Assembly: GCA_032433595.1 (NCBI GenBank)
Contig: JASWJB010000029.1
Coordinates: 170,912-234,911 of the forward strand
Direction: 5' to 3'
DNA from: Conoideocrella luteorostrata
Taxonomy: Eukaryota > Ascomycota > Sordariomycetes > Hypocreales > Clavicipitaceae
Length of the DNA: 64,000 nt
Shown: piece after piece, positions 24,201 through 35,721 of the stretch
Layout of the letters: every line of letters starts with the position of its first letter
How positions within the stretch are numbered: position 1 is the stretch's first letter
The notes under the pieces: model-generated
Databases searched by the model: none
The model's input: the letters and a program-made list of their open reading frames with translations, nothing else
Told to the model about the DNA's origin: nothing
Program-made: the position numbers and the translations under genes

Positions 24201-25403
24201 ATTCTCTCACATCTCTTAGAGAAAGGCGAAGAGGCGATATTTAGTGCTTTTGTCCTCTCTTCAGACACAGTCGATGTTAGTTTGAAAGATAGGAACGGTC
24301 AGACACCGCTTTCGTGGGCCACACAGAATGGGCATGAGGCTGTCGTTAAGCTACTACTAGAGACGGGCAGAGTCGGTGTCGAGGTGGAGGATAGGAATGG
24401 TTGGACGCCGCTTTCGTGGGCCGCCAAGAATGGGCACGAAGCTATTGTCAAGCTGCTGCTCGAGACGGGCAGAGTTAATGTCGAGGCGAAGGATAGGAAC
24501 GGTCAGACGCTGCTTTTGTGGGCCGCTCAGAATGGGCACGAAGATATCGTCAAGCTGCTGCTCGAGACGGGCAGAGTTAATGTCAAGGCGAAGGATAGGA
24601 ACGGTTGGACGCCGATTTCGTGGGCCGCCGAGAATGGGCACGAAGCTATCGTTAAGCTGTTGCTCGAGACGGGCAGAGTCGATGTCGAGGCGGAGGATAG
24701 GAATAGTTGGACGCTGCTTTTGTGGGCCGCTCAGAATGGGCACGAAGCTATTGTCAAGCTGCAACTCGAGACGGGCAGAGTCGATGTCGAGGCGGAGGAT
24801 AGAAACGGTCGGACACCGCTTTCGTGGGCCGCCAAGAATGGGCATGAAGCTATCGTCAAGCTACTACTAGAGACGGGCAGAGTTAATGTCGAGGTGGAGG
24901 ATAGGAACGGTTGGACGCCGCTTTCGTGGGCCGCCAAGAATGGGCACGAAGCTATTGTCAAGCTGCTGCTCGAGACGGGCAGAGTCGATGTCGAGGCGAA
25001 GGATAGGAACGGTCGGACGCCGCTTTCGTGGGCCGCTGGGAATGGGCACGAAGCTATCGTTAAGCTGCTACTCGAGACGGGCAGAGTCAATGTCGAGGCG
25101 AAGGATAGTAACGGTCGGACGCCGCTTTCATGGGCCGCCGAGTATGGGCACGAGGCCGTCGTCAAGCTGCTACTCGAGACGGACAGAGTCGAAGTCGATT
25201 CGAAGGATATAAACAGTCGGACACCGCTATTTTGGACCGCTATGAATGGGCACGAGGCCGTCGTCAAGCTACTACTCAAGACGGGCAGAGTCAATGTCGA
25301 GGCGAAGGATAACATCTGTTGTCAAACGCCGCTTTCTTGTGCCATCATAAAGAGGCACAAAGCTGTTGTTAAGTTGCTCCAGCAAATGTCTCGACAACTA
25401 TGA
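21282..25403 (+). CDS. NLR-type STAND protein: PNP_UDP - NACHT - ankyrin repeats
   Basis: A single 4122-bp exon encodes 1373 residues. Residues about 46-350 form a PNP_UDP (nucleoside phosphorylase-like) domain, with YSVGWICAI at its start, [10 protein letters not shown], and FEMEAAGL...[12 protein letters not shown] near its end. Residues about 400-700 hold a NACHT NTPase with Walker [10 protein letters not shown] (about 431) and Walker [11 protein letters not shown] (about 534). A winged-helix/linker region follows. From about residue 998, eleven ankyrin repeats of exactly 34 residues run almost to the end; the middle ones are nearly identical (core [29 protein letters not shown]). This is the classical fungal NLR design, in which the repeats sense a ligand, NACHT oligomerises and the N-terminal domain acts as effector. 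Known relatives control heterokaryon incompatibility. The gene is open throughout and probably functional. The 102-bp DNA repeats also create long antisense frames, which are shadows. Confidence 0.92.
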   Translation: MSKRESAPQSDHEAISIAGKRRKIDRNDAQSLPLESAPNDLAREAYSVGWICAITTEYVAAQSFLEEEHRRPRYVAPHDNNDYTLGRVGNHNVVIAVLPDGEYGTVSAASVARDMLHSFPNIRFRLMVGIGGGAPSPKHDIRLGDVVVSTPCDGKSGVFQYDFGKAIHGEGFRTTGFLNQPPKVLRAAVNGLKAQYEVKGHQLEESIKIRLEKIRGLGTKYKRPNAGSDRLYRSTIVHPPDKEANCTEVCGDDSSKLVTRAERRESEAIPTIHYGLIASGNQLMKNAVIRDQLASENDVLCFEMEAAGLMDDLPCLVIRGICDYSDSHKNKEWQGYAAMAAASYAKDLLSRILPNEVEAEKRIAGDNESLDGERKQELLDSLRFDQIDARQMTIKNAHAKTCKWLLQAPEYVDWLQKSKLREHHGFLWIRGKPGAGKSTIMKFVLVNARENIKDEIIISFFFNARGDNLEKSTNGMYQSLLLQLLEGRPELQDAFGSLRLVTQSGRPGQWSVESLKYLFEQVIRRLKKSSVLCFIDALDECDESQIRDMISFFEHMGELTMSADVSFLVCFSSRHYPHITLTRGLSLVLEGQGGHSQDIICYLDSKLKIGHSKLAEQIRNDIQEKASGVFLWVVLVVEILNKEYDRGRIHALKKKLQHIPGDLHELFRDILTRDNNNRDELLLCIQWVLFARQPLRPEQLYFAILAGVEHQALSRWNSDEITLSDMKRYIVDSSKGLTEITRSKNATVQFIHESVRDFLLKENGLKEIWLDIGNHFQGQCHERLKQCCLSYITINIYADLSLDSALPKASSQQAAELRQSADKAFPFLEYAVRNILYHADAAEGGGFEQTGFLEGFQLVDWIKLDNLFERHEVRRHTTKASLLYILAEHNMGNLIRAHPSKLSCFEVEDERYGPPIFAALATNSEIAVRAFLKAQTEIHPLTSPLHGLCEQYYRHENNQAKYKRDFTFLRQQGILSHLLEKGEEAIFSAFVLSSDTVDVSLKDRNGQTPLSWATQNGHEAVVKLLLETGRVGVEVEDRNGWTPLSWAAKNGHEAIVKLLLETGRVNVEAKDRNGQTLLLWAAQNGHEDIVKLLLETGRVNVKAKDRNGWTPISWAAENGHEAIVKLLLETGRVDVEAEDRNSWTLLLWAAQNGHEAIVKLQLETGRVDVEAEDRNGRTPLSWAAKNGHEAIVKLLLETGRVNVEVEDRNGWTPLSWAAKNGHEAIVKLLLETGRVDVEAKDRNGRTPLSWAAGNGHEAIVKLLLETGRVNVEAKDSNGRTPLSWAAEYGHEAVVKLLLETDRVEVDSKDINSRTPLFWTAMNGHEAVVKLLLKTGRVNVEAKDNICCQTPLSCAIIKRHKAVVKLLQQMSRQL
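24277..25390 (+). repeat. Eleven 102-bp tandem repeats encoding ankyrin units
   Basis: The period is 102 bp (34 codons). Units 2-8 differ at few positions, at the protein and the DNA level, while the first unit and the last three are more diverged. High DNA identity inside a repeat array implies recent unequal exchange or gene conversion, as seen in fast-evolving fungal NLRs. Confidence 0.9.
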
Positions 25404-25719
25404 GACCAGGTTCCTTCTGAGAACAACATCTGCATAATCAGTCATAAGAAGTATGAGCATGTAGTCCTTTCAGTGTTGATGTTAAGGTGGCATCTCCGTC
25501 TCATGTTATATGAGACTGTCCTCGACATGGCAGCAATTATACCAACACGCCAACAAAATTCCAACACGTTTCACGGAAGTAAATCGAATTGCTCAAAGTG
25601 TATTTGTACCAGTGACCTGTTTCCGTTCTCATCCTGTTTGTCGCCCGCCTGGTCTATATTAATGTGGCAAATTCGCTAGTCAAATTTACGGAATAGATGG
25701 AACGCGCGCTGGAAGTGAA

Positions 25720-26230
25720 TTAGTGGCTGTTAAGAAGTGACAGTATGTCTAGATACTCGCCAACACTCAGTTGATGAACAGATCCTGTGAACACATATAG
25801 GACACACGATCCATCATGTGAGACACAAGCTCGAATGAACGAATGCGCATGCCATACGGGAGCTGATCTTCGCCGACACAATACATGCACTGCGATTTGC
25901 CGAGTACCAAAGAGATTTCCTGAACGTTGTCTCTGGAAATTGACGGGCTTCATGTCCAGAGAGCTCTCATGAACGCTGCTTCCGCACAGCAGGCCTGATT
26001 GAAATGACCTCTGGGCTGGAGCACGCACCTCATAACGAGATGCGAGAAGAACCATAAGGTCAATGGCTTGGACCTTGCGGTCTGTGATACGTTCTGTACT
26101 CAAGTCTTGTCTGAAGTCGCTTAGGGTAGCCTGCAATTGTGTTCGCTCCGTAGCTGATGCAGCACGCTAGCCTTAAACTTGAGTTTTCCGTCAAATTTGG
26201 AGTCTATTGCCATCTTACTTAATTGCTTTT
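25720..26230 (-). pseudogene. Remnant resembling C-terminus of a DUF3435 (FluG-domain) protein, copy 1
   Basis: On the minus strand, pieces in more than one frame read LHQL, then ERTQLQATLSDFRQDLSTERITDRKVQAIDLMVLLASR, and then LGKSQCMYCVGEDQLPYGMRI followed by FELVSHMMD. The CxxC...H arrangement followed by SHMMDxVE resembles the zinc-finger-like end of DUF3435 proteins, the family that includes the tyrosine recombinases of Starship elements. The frames are shifted, and the putative recombinase core is not visible. A second copy with the same order of motifs lies at 34000-34640. It ends about 320 bp from the 3' end of the first NLR gene, in convergent orientation. Assignment is from motif memory only. 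Confidence 0.5.
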
Positions 26231-28299
26231 TTAAATCCTCGCTGCGGATGTGCCGCCGGGACGCTTCTTGATATATTCTCATCATATCAGCCCAAACAGC
26301 TTTTTTGACATTTTTCAGATCTCAGCGTACATGTAAGCCGTTCCATACTATCCTGCGTATCCAGACTGATGGCAAGGTCGATTTCGTGACTGCTCTCGTT
26401 GGCCCCTCCATTTGAGCTCGTGTTCATTGGGGTTGGCATGCGCTTCTCTCCGCAGATCCACCGTTAAGGCGTCTCGATGTGTTAATTTTTTTACAAGGGA
26501 GAGCAGGGAAAAAGAAAGGAAGAAAATTGCGTGAGTTGCATATCCTGAGAGATCTGCTCCGGCTTTGGCCAGCTGTCTGCTTGTTCGTTCCGTCAAAATT
26601 TTGGTGGCCAGGGATCCAGCAGAATTCTACTTGTATTGTAGATGCGATGGTTTAGAACTCAAGAGAGGCTTTCTGGGAGCTCGGCGGTGCATTTCCTATT
26701 AGCCCTTACATTTGTTGGAACAATTAACTACCCGGACTGCGGAGCAAAAGTGTAGGCCTACTGGTCTGTTTTCCCGGTAAATGTAATTTGGGCTTATATT
26801 CTACGTAACAACGTTACTGGTGTGTTGTGGATACATAAGCCGCGTACTTAAGCGGGACAAATGTGACAAAGATTATATTGTAGCAATCAATGACCCTAGG
26901 TGCGCCCTTGACGCGTATTTGTGGCGCTGGATTAACTGCGGGACAGTCAGCTCTAGAGCGCGCTGTGCTGTTGCTCTTTTGCCGCACGAGCGATTCGGCG
27001 AGGCTCCATAGGGTAGCAGATTGGCGCTTAGAACACTTCAGCCTTATGTACTCTTCACGAAGGCTATGGTAGCTAGACTTGATGTGCAGGTTTCACTGTT
27101 CTTAGAGCCTGCCTAACGTGAATTCATTGCTTGACCAAGAAAGCGAATTGGTGACCGGCAGGGCTAGGGAGCTACATATTCCAAGCCCTCGTAGACAGTG
27201 TGAGCCTCGGTTGGTGTTGAGTAAATGAGGCTTCGATGTCACAAGCTGTACGGAGTACTCCGTATCTCTTTGGCGACCGTAAGGCCACACTCTCGCACCA
27301 GTCTCCGCAAGCACCCCTGTCAACGCGGAAGACCTAGAGTGACCTTCAGTAGTCCTCTGGGCTGTGAGACGTACGATGTATCTCTTTGTATTCGAAAATT
27401 TGCCAGGACTTCTATCATAGTATGAAATAGCAGGCGGGATACGTACCTTCTAGTGCTCTGCTTCTAATTGGCTACGAACCCCTATCCGGTACCAAAGTAT
27501 GGCCTTGCGGTCGCCAAAGAGATAAAATGCATCATTCACGCTATTACCGTGGAGCTTCACCTTTTGCTGAATTTTGTGACATCGAGTCCTCATCAAAGTA
27601 TGTGATCTCTGCATCACCAGTTATTCTCTTCGCATTTATGGTTCAATACAACGCTCCTGGTGAGCTGGGAAATATTATTGGCTCGCAAAGCACTAGTCTT
27701 TGTTTAAATAATTACGACGGGAGGGCCCGCGTTCAAGAGATTTAACCATTATGGCGTGCACGCGCATTCCTCATTAGCTCACATGGGAGTGAGGACAATG
27801 CTTTCAAGCGCCACACAGGGGACCAGGCGCTCACGCTAACATTAGTGGGACGATATCAGTGGTGACCAATACGGTCCCTGCTACGGAGTATAGGTAAGTC
27901 GTTGATTTGTCCACATCTGCGGCGCAATTCCTAGGTATGACTGCAGCCTCGGGCGTAGATGGCGGTGCTGCGTTGCCCGATCCCCAATTGGTGATAGGTG
28001 GCTTCAGAAACAGGGGGTCTCACGTCCAACGGTGAACTCTAGGGGCGGGGTTGTTCGATTGGCTGCCGCCCGCCCCCGTGGATGAGAAAGGCTTACCAAG
28101 TTGCAGGACAGCATGCAGTCTCCGCACAATTTTTTTTTCTTCATCTTCCGTTTCTCTTTCTGCTACGTGGTATGGTATTGATAGTACAAAGTGGCGCGAT
28201 TATACGTGGTCTTAAGTACTATTGTTTCTATGACATGCACATTTCTTGGTCCGCTTTGGATCCTGCAGAATTCACTTCGAACCAACCCCGCCCGAAACC
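26231..28299. other. Intergenic, mostly unassigned
   Basis: The first 400 bases may belong to the same decayed gene as the DUF3435-like remnant, but no clear motif is visible. The rest contains a perfect 16-bp palindrome TACGGAGTACTCCGTA at 27249-27264 and a second TACGGAGTA at 27882. No gene is recognised. Confidence 0.4.
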
Positions 28300-31200
28300 A
28301 TGAGCGCCGTCCTCGACGTAGTGCACATCGTAGTTACGGCATTTGCCGTCATCATCACTTTCGTCGCGACCCGCCATTGGTTAACTAAGAAGAACAAGCT
28401 TCTGGAGGCAAAAGTCCGCGCCGGATTGGGGGGAGGCCGCTTGTCTCGTAGCGACCAGCCCGCGGGCCTAGAGTCGTCTGCCAAAGTGGCGAAGGATTAC
28501 CTTACATGCCGGATCCGCGGTGTGCCTCTCGACTGGAACGAAGACGACTTAGAGAATTGCATCGGCACAACCGCTCACGTTAAGTCCCTTGCCACCGAAA
28601 TCGACGGCAGGTCTCGCACCGGCACGGCAACGTTCCCGAGAGACTATCCAACGCGGATTCCGATCAACGGTTCGCTTGGAAAATACCTGACAGTTGACCA
28701 AGACTTCTTGGGCATAACCACCCTCAATGCTCCGGACCACCCTAAAGTAGAGTAAGTTGATAGCCCCCTGGTGAAGTCAGACTAGACTATTCCTTACTAT
28801 TATTAGTGTGATCGCAGTATCAGGCCTGGGGGGGCATGCTTTTGGCTCATTTAAAGAACGGGATGGAGACCACATGTGGCTTCGAGACTCTCTACCGCAT
28901 GATCTCCACAATCCAAAGACGAAGCGACCGATGGCTCGGATCATGATTTATGGTCATAGTTCGCATCTCGCAGCAAGCCACAGCATGCAAGAGTTAGAGG
29001 ATATTTCTATATCGTTTCGGGATAGTATTCTTCACTTGGCAGCCGCGCAGAGACCAATCGTCTTAATTGGCCATAGCCTTGGGGGGCTTATTATTAAAAA
29101 GGTAAGTGTCACTAGTCTACTTTGGCTCACAGGTTCTAAACTACCGACAGGCTTTGGTTTCATTGCTGTCATTAGCTCCGAAGAACCAGAAGGAGTACTA
29201 TTGCCTTGCTAGAGCAGTGTGCGGCATTATCTTTCTTGGGGTTCCACATGACGGCATGGACATCAATGCCTTGAGGCGTGTGGTCGGGGACAATTTAAAT
29301 TGCTCATTGATTGAGTCTCTTGGAAGTAAAAACTCCTCGGTGCTCACTGACCTGCGACGGGAATTTAACAGGCTACTGGATCTATATCCAAGTGTTGAGA
29401 CTTTCTGCTTTTATGAGACTGAAGAGTCGCAAACTCTTCGGCAGGTATGTTGACCCTCCTATCTTGAAAATCACCTTGCTGAGACGCCACAGGACCAAAG
29501 CGGGAAGCTCACCATGGATGGTCCACGGACAATTCTTGTGACAAAGGCCTCTGCTACTCACTGTCGCGTGTCAGAGTATGACTCGCAGTACCAGTGTGCC
29601 ATCGCCCGCTCGCATTCCGACATGGTCAAATATGGGTGTCACGATCATGAATACGCCAAGGTTAAAGCGAAATTGCAATTTGTTGCCCAGCGTGCTATAG
29701 CAACTGAATGTGCGTGTTAAGTAGACCTTACGCCAGCCGACGACTGGCATTTGCACCGAAAATCACTACAAACTCACTACATCCCTCGTTCGCGATTGTC
29801 TGTCAACCCTACAAGCAGCTCTTCAAGCGAACGACCTTGTTCGGCGCGCGATGAGAAGGGTGCATACTCACTTACCCCCACCCTAGGCGCTTTGCCATTT
29901 CCCTTGTTTGCTGAACCTCGCTAACGGCCGACTCAAGCTGCGCCAAATCTTAGTCCCGAGGCTATGGCCTGCCTCTCCGACCTTTTCGTGACCGACCCGT
30001 CCGAGGACAGAGAGGCCTTGAGACGCAAGAAAGGCGATCGCGTTGCCGGCACCTGCGAGTGGATCCTCGACACAGAAGACCTTACTGCTTGGCTTGACGG
30101 GGGCCAGATGAAGTTCTCTAACAGCCAAACAACTAGTGGTGGTGTTTTGTGGCTCCACGGGAATCCTGGAACGGGTAAATCTACACTGGCAATTTTTCTT
30201 ACCGATGAACTATCGAATAGGTTTTCTGCCGCGGACGGGGAAACGCTGGCGTATTTTTTCTGCGACTCGGCCTTTGACACGCGCAAGACAGCCACATCGG
30301 TCATCAGAGGGCTTCTCCTCCAACTCCTCAAGCAGCACCCTCGGCTTTTTAGCTATGTCCTGCCAAAGTACCATGAGCAAAAAACGAAGCTGTTCGAATC
30401 ATTCGACGCCCTCTGGACAATATTCATCATGGCCGCGTCGGACGCCGACACCGGTCGAAAATACTTCATCATTGATGCGCTGGATGAATGCGATCAAGAA
30501 TCGCAGAAAACGCTGCTCCAGCAGTTACAAAAGACCTTTCAGGGTCCTGATGCCCCGCTAAATGTATGCATATTGATTACCAGTCGCCCGTATCCAGAGA
30601 TTGGCGAATTCCTAGAAACCTTCGCGAACAAGGACTTGGCGGCCTTTCCGGAAGCGATGCACGACATTGATCTATGTATCGAGGAAAAGGTGGCCGAGCT
30701 GACTAAGAGAAAAAAGTACACAGAAAAGATTAAACACAAGGTCAGTGATATCCTTAGATGCAGAGCGGAGGGAACGTTCCTCTGGATTGGCATAGCATGC
30801 CAGGAGCTTGAAAATATCCCCTCAAAGAACGCGATCTCTCAGTTAAAGGCGATGCCTAGCGGCCTGCATTCGCTCTACGAAAAGCTTTTTGTCGCAGCTC
30901 TTGAACGAGAGCCGACAAGGGACGCTATTCGATTGATCCTGAGCCTAGTTGCTGTGTCTCAGCGGCCTTTAAATTTACTTGAGCTCTCTGAAGCTTCCCG
31001 GCTGTATTTAGATGAGGATGATTTGGAGACACGGACCCGGTTCATGCGCGACGATATCGAATCTTGTCGCCTGATGGTCGTGATTCAGGACGGAAAAGTC
31101 CTCCTATTGCATCAGTCGGTTAAAGATTTTCTCTATAAGGCTACTGAAAGTACGAATTTTAACGAATTCAAAGCGCATGCTCGCCTTGCCTATCGATGTA

Positions 31201-33718
31201 TCGATTACCTTATCCAGGAGTTTCATGGTGGAGAGCAGACGCACAACTATTTCTCAGAGTACGCGACTCGGGAGTGGCCCAACCATGCACGCATGGCGCA
31301 GCCAGAATTCAATGTAATAGCTTCGCAACTGGAGTTCTTTGATATTGTTGCTCCGTGTCGGGACTTCTGGCTCAAAAAATATCGTCGAATTGAACCCTAT
31401 GATTTGCCTCTGGAGCGAGTTTCCATATTGCATATAGCTGCAAGATGGGGAATTCCCACCATAGCGAACCATGTATTTCGCCTAAAGGACCAACAGTACA
31501 AAGCAGAGGGGTTGGTCCACAATATGGATGAGCCTGGCTCGACGCTTCTCGAATATGCTGCCGGGTCAGGATACCCGAATGTTGTGCCTGTTCTCTTGGA
31601 CCATGGGGCGACGATAACACAGGATATAATAGTGGCCGCGGCGAGCAATTGGAGGAGGGGTAAGGGAGTACTGGCGCTACTTCTGGAGCGGCGAGGCGAC
31701 GAGATCATGATCACGGACAAGGTAGTGAAGGCCGCGGCAGGGAACGGGAGTAGCGGTAAGGAGGTAATGGCGTTTCTTCTAGATCAGCGAGGCAGCGAGA
31801 TTACGATTACGGACGAGGTGGTGAGGGCCGCGGCAGGGAATAGGGGTAGCGGTAAGGAGGTAATAGCGTTTCTTCTAGATCAGCGAGGCAGCGAGATTAC
31901 AATTACGGACGAGGTAGTGAGGGCCGCGGCAGGGAATGGGGGTAGCGGTAAGGAGGTAATGGCGTTTCTTCTAGATCAGCGAGGCAGCGAGATTACAATT
32001 ACGGACGAGGTGATGAGGGCCGCGGCAGAGAATAGTAAAGAAGTAATAGCGCTGCTTCTAAATCGGCGAGGCAACGAGATCACGATCACGGATAAGGTAA
32101 TGGAGGCAGCGGCAAGGAATAGGGTTAGCGGTAAGAAGGTAATAGCGCTTCTTCTAGATCAGCGAGGCAACGAGATCACGATTACGGATAAGGTAGTGGA
32201 GGCAGCGGCAGGGAATAGTGAAGAAGTAATGGCGCTGCTTCTAGATCAGCGAGGCAGCGAGATTACAATTACGGACGAGGTGGTGAGGGCCGCGGCAGGG
32301 AATAGTAAAGAAGTAATAGCGCTGCTTCTAGATCAGCGAGGCAGCGAGATTACAATTACGGACGAGGTGGTGAAGGCAGCGGCAAGGAATTGGAAGAGTG
32401 GTAAGGAGGTAATGGCGCTGCTTCTTAATCAGCGAGGCAGCGAGATTACGATTACGGATAAGGTAATAGAGGCAGCGGCAGATAATTGGAAGAGTGGTAT
32501 GGAGGTAATGGCGCTGCTTCTAGATCAGCGAGGCAGCGAGATTACGATTACGGACGAGGGGGTGAGGGCCGCGGCAGAGAATAGTAAAGAAGTAATAGCG
32601 CTGCTTCTAGATCAGCGAGGCAGCGAGATTACAATTACGGACGAGGTGGTGAAGGCAGCGGCAGGGAATTGGAAGAGTGGTAAGGAGGTAATGGCGCTGC
32701 TTCTTAATCAGCGAGGCAGCGAGATTACGATTACGGACGAGGTAGTGAAGGCCGCGGCAGGGAATGGGGGNNNNNNNNNNNNNNNNNNNNNNNNNNNNNN
32801 NNNNNNNNNNNNNNNNNNNNNNNNNNNNNNNNNNNNNNNNNNNNNNNNNNNNNNNNNNNNNNNNNNNNNNAGGCCGCGGCAGGGAATGGGGGTAGCGGTA
32901 AGGAGGTAATGGCGCTGCTTCTAGATCAGCGAGGCAGCGAGATTACGATTACGGATAAGGTGGTGAAGGCAGCGGCAGGGAATTGGAAGAGTGGTAAGGA
33001 GGTAATGGCGCTGCTTCTTAATCAGCGAGGCAGCGAGATTACGATTACGGACGAGGTAGTGAAGGCCGCGGCAGGGAATGGGGGTAGCGGTAAGGAGGTA
33101 ATGGCGCTGCTTCTAGATCAGCGAGGCAGCGAGATTACAATTACGGACGAGGTGGTGAGGGCCGCGGCAGGGAATGAGAAGAACGGCCATAAAATAATGG
33201 CACTCCTCTTTAAGCAACGTGCGGAAGAGACTGCAGCCTCAATTTCGGAGAGAGTGCTGTTTGCGGCCGCGACTTGTGGTCAGGACATGGTTCTGGATCT
33301 TCTTTCCAGAGAAAATCCTTTAGTCCCGATTGATGGTGAACATCGTTCTATCGCCAAGTTCTATAACGCGGCAAAAGCTGGACAGACTTGCCATATTGAA
33401 CGGCTTCTACATGAAGGCATAAAACCCGATTTCAAGAATATCAGAGGGGTAACGCCTTTGTGTATTGCGGCAGCCTTAGGACGTGATGCAGTTGTGAGTA
33501 TTCTGGCGCGACGGCCAGACGTTGACGTCAATTCAACATCGATGTCTGGCCAATCACCCCTTTTTTGGTCTTCTTACTTTGGCCATGAGCAGGTTGTAGC
33601 TGCATTGTTGGAAGCTGGCGCGGATGCGAACCTCATGGACGAAAATGGGGACACAGCATTCACGATGGCACGAAAGAATAGACGATGGGAAGTTTTAAAG
33701 ATGCTCCCAAACAGCTAG
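28300..33718 (+). CDS. NLR-type STAND protein: TM - alpha/beta hydrolase - NACHT - ankyrin-like repeats (contains assembly gap)
   Basis: Exons 28300-28751, 28807-29101, 29151-29444 and 29493-about 29713 join without frame loss through introns of 55, 49 and 48 nt. The first exon starts MSAVLDVVHIVVTAFAVIITF, a membrane helix. Exons 2-4 hold a lipase-like alpha/beta hydrolase (DVIAVSGLGGHAFGSF, nucleophile elbow IGHSLGGLIIK, GIIFLGVPHDG). The NACHT domain begins near 29964 (CLSDLFVTDPSEDREALRRK), with Walker A GNPGTGKST at about 30160 and Walker [12 protein letters not shown] at about 30470. Between the two domains the frame is unbroken except for TAA codons at 29718 and 29922. Either a 240-nt intron (29714-29953) removes both, or the gene is disabled. 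The C-terminal half is an array of at least 16 ankyrin-like units followed by two or three ordinary ankyrin repeats. The 100-N gap at 32771-32870 breaks the frame artificially. Confidence 0.75.
31625..33215 (+). repeat. Tandem array of 96-bp and 87-bp units encoding ankyrin-like helical repeats
   Basis: About 12 units lie before the assembly gap and four after. The long unit is 32 codons (AAAGNWKSGKEVMALLLDQRG then SEITITDEVV); the short one is 29 codons and lacks the spacer (AAAGNSKEVIALLLDQRG). Units are nearly identical at DNA level. The predicted pattern is helix-turn-helix, like an ankyrin unit without the usual TPLHxAA signature. Confidence 0.85.
32771..32870. other. Assembly gap of 100 N inside the repeat array
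   Basis: The gap is exactly 100 N, typical of a placeholder of unknown length. The sequence before it ends 20 nt into a repeat unit and the sequence after begins 2 nt before the next unit. The simplest true gap is therefore 74 nt, or 74 plus whole units, and any of these would restore the reading frame that 100 N breaks. Confidence 0.95.
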
Positions 33719-33999
33719 CATCAATGCACTATTGAACCAGACATTCATCATCGGCATATGGGGATTATCATAAATTTCGCCGGTCTCTTATACCTTGGTT
33801 CCTCCATCAAATCCTGTTATCACATTTTCCATGATTGCTATCACTTTGGCGCCTCTAACTCTTAAGTCCGCATAATTGCAATCAGGAACTATTCCAACTC
33901 TATCCGCCTTCGGCAAAGGGTTGCTTGCTCATCGATCATAACAATTACCTTCGTGATATGACAATCTACCACAAGTGACATGGAACGCGCCTTTGACAT

Positions 34000-34640
34000 T
34001 CACCCTTATGATTCAGCCATAATGGAAAAGTAGAACGCAATCATCCCCTGTGATTTACTCGCCCGAAGTCTGATACCGTGCACTTGTTGCACGTGGTCCG
34101 TGAAAGTATCTAAACTCGTTAAGATGTCGCTTAATTGCACAAATCGTGGGCGGCGGCAAACACACCTTCCTTCACAGCATTTATGCCTTAGATGCACGTT
34201 TCCACATGATCTATTGTATGAGAGGCACACTCGAACGGGCGTATAGGCGCCTCAAATGGGAGCTGGTTTTCGCTAACACAATATATGCACTGTGCTTTAC
34301 CGAGTGTAATAGGTATTTCCTCGGCTGGCATTGGGAACAGTAGGCGTAATGTTGAGGCTCTGAAAGCTGATTCCACAGGGCCAGGATAATATAGTTTGCA
34401 GCGGGGCCAGATGACGTATCCCACCACGAGACGCAATAAGAATCATAAAAGTCGACGGCTCGGATCTTTGCGGTCTGCAATACAGGTTGTGCCCATATCT
34501 TGTCTAAAGTCACCAAGAATAGCTTACAGCTATGTTCGCTCCTTAAGTTGATGTTGCACAGTGTACTCAGGCTTGAGTTCTCCGTCAGAATCGTGGTCTA
34601 TGGTTACACCTCCGTTGCGAAAACATCTTGCCCACCCCGA
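34000..34640 (-). pseudogene. Remnant resembling C-terminus of a DUF3435 (FluG-domain) protein, copy 2
   Basis: Minus-strand fragments in different frames read IDHDSDGELKPEYTVQHQL, then LGDFRQDMG..CIADRK, then AEEIPITLGKAQCIYC with SENQLPFEA, then ASHTIDHVE and finally DTFTDHVQQVHGIRLRA. The order matches the remnant at 25720-26230, and the extra end adds a second finger-like HVxxVH segment. In-frame stops (ERT*L*AIL) and shifts show it is dead. It ends about 290 bp from the 3' end of the second NLR gene, again convergent. Confidence 0.5.
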
Positions 34641-34830
34641 TTCAGGTCTCGATTAATCCAGAGCACTATATCCTCGTAGCATAGGGTCTTGTGCTTCTAA
34701 GCTGGTTCTATGTCTTCATCTGCACCACCTGTACTAGGAATAATAAACATCGATCTCGTTGCTTAAACTGTAAGCGTCTCTATTGCAAATGCCCGTTGAG
34801 TTGAAGTCATCGGGGTCGCTTACATCATGT

Positions 34831-35056
34831 TGTTGAGATTAGAGTGGCTCCTTCGGAAATTCCCGAGGCTTCGATTAGCTAGAGTTGCGTGATAGTGGAA
34901 GCAGGTGGCACGATGCCAAGGAATATAGGCCCAAGGCTACTGAATTAAAGGAAATGTTCCGGCTGCTGAAGGACTACATAGGAGGATTGTAGTGGTCTTC
35001 AACAGAGGCATAATTATCATCAACATCATCACTTTCAAGGCTCTTCGATTTAGGTC
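34831..35056 (+). mobile_element. Dispersed repeat, family 3 (LTR-like), copy 1
   Basis: Starts TGTTGAGATTAGAGTGGC and continues over about 220 bp, through GTGGCACGATGCCAAGGAAT, to about GGTCATACA. Related copies are at about 55769-55975 in the same orientation and about 59990-60229 reversed. The TG...CA ends suggest an LTR, but no target duplication is evident. Confidence 0.55.
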
Positions 35057-35721
35057 ATACAATTCAAATCCACCTATTCCTGCCAATTGCAACTATTGCA
35101 AATTGCCCCCTTACACGTATGAAGGCACATAACGCAATAGAAGGGTCTCCAGCCAATCATCTAGAAGCACTTCTCACAGTTTAAAGGGAGGGATATATTG
35201 CCTCTTGCAGCTCAACAACCTGTACTATGGAAGCACTATGGGTAAGGCAGGGTAATTAGCTACCCTTGTGGTCAAAAATACTATCACACATGTGCTCCAG
35301 AATAACTAGGCACCCATAACGCGAGGCAGTCACAATTCTAACTTCTGGTCTAGTAATAGTAGTGTGTCGCTCGTCAATCTAGCAAGACGTCACTCAAAAA
35401 ACTTAAATCGTTTGCCGAACTTTACTCGATGAAGCTATTGCACTACATGATCTACTGTTTTGCTGTCTTTGGCTCCCACTCTTCCTCCATTGGACTGCTC
35501 CTATAGATGCCAATGTCTAACCAAGAACAGCGGCTATTTCGTGCTCTGCGGGCCGTTCAGGCAAAACTGGCAAGCAGTCTTACGTACCCAAACAGTAGAC
35601 TTGGCGGGAAATATGCGGATCATGTAGTTATTGCAAGGGCCAGCGAAGAGCAGGGTTTAGGTGAGAGGCACTAAAACGCTTCCCAGGTAGGTCCTAGTTA
35701 AATCCGAGCACGTTTCAGTCT
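35057..35721. other. Intergenic, nothing recognised
   Basis: No gene is recognised. The 18-mer TGAAGGCACATAACGCAA at about 35119 recurs at about 60236, next to another family-3 copy. Confidence 0.4.

Noticed and set aside
24357..25315. Long antisense and alternative-frame ORFs over the ankyrin array
   Set aside because: They are by-products of a 102-bp repeat whose length is a multiple of three; their repetitive content mirrors the sense repeats.
32870..33718. A separate gene after the N gap
   Set aside because: The frame change is caused by the arbitrary 100-N gap; repeat phase shows both sides belong to one array.
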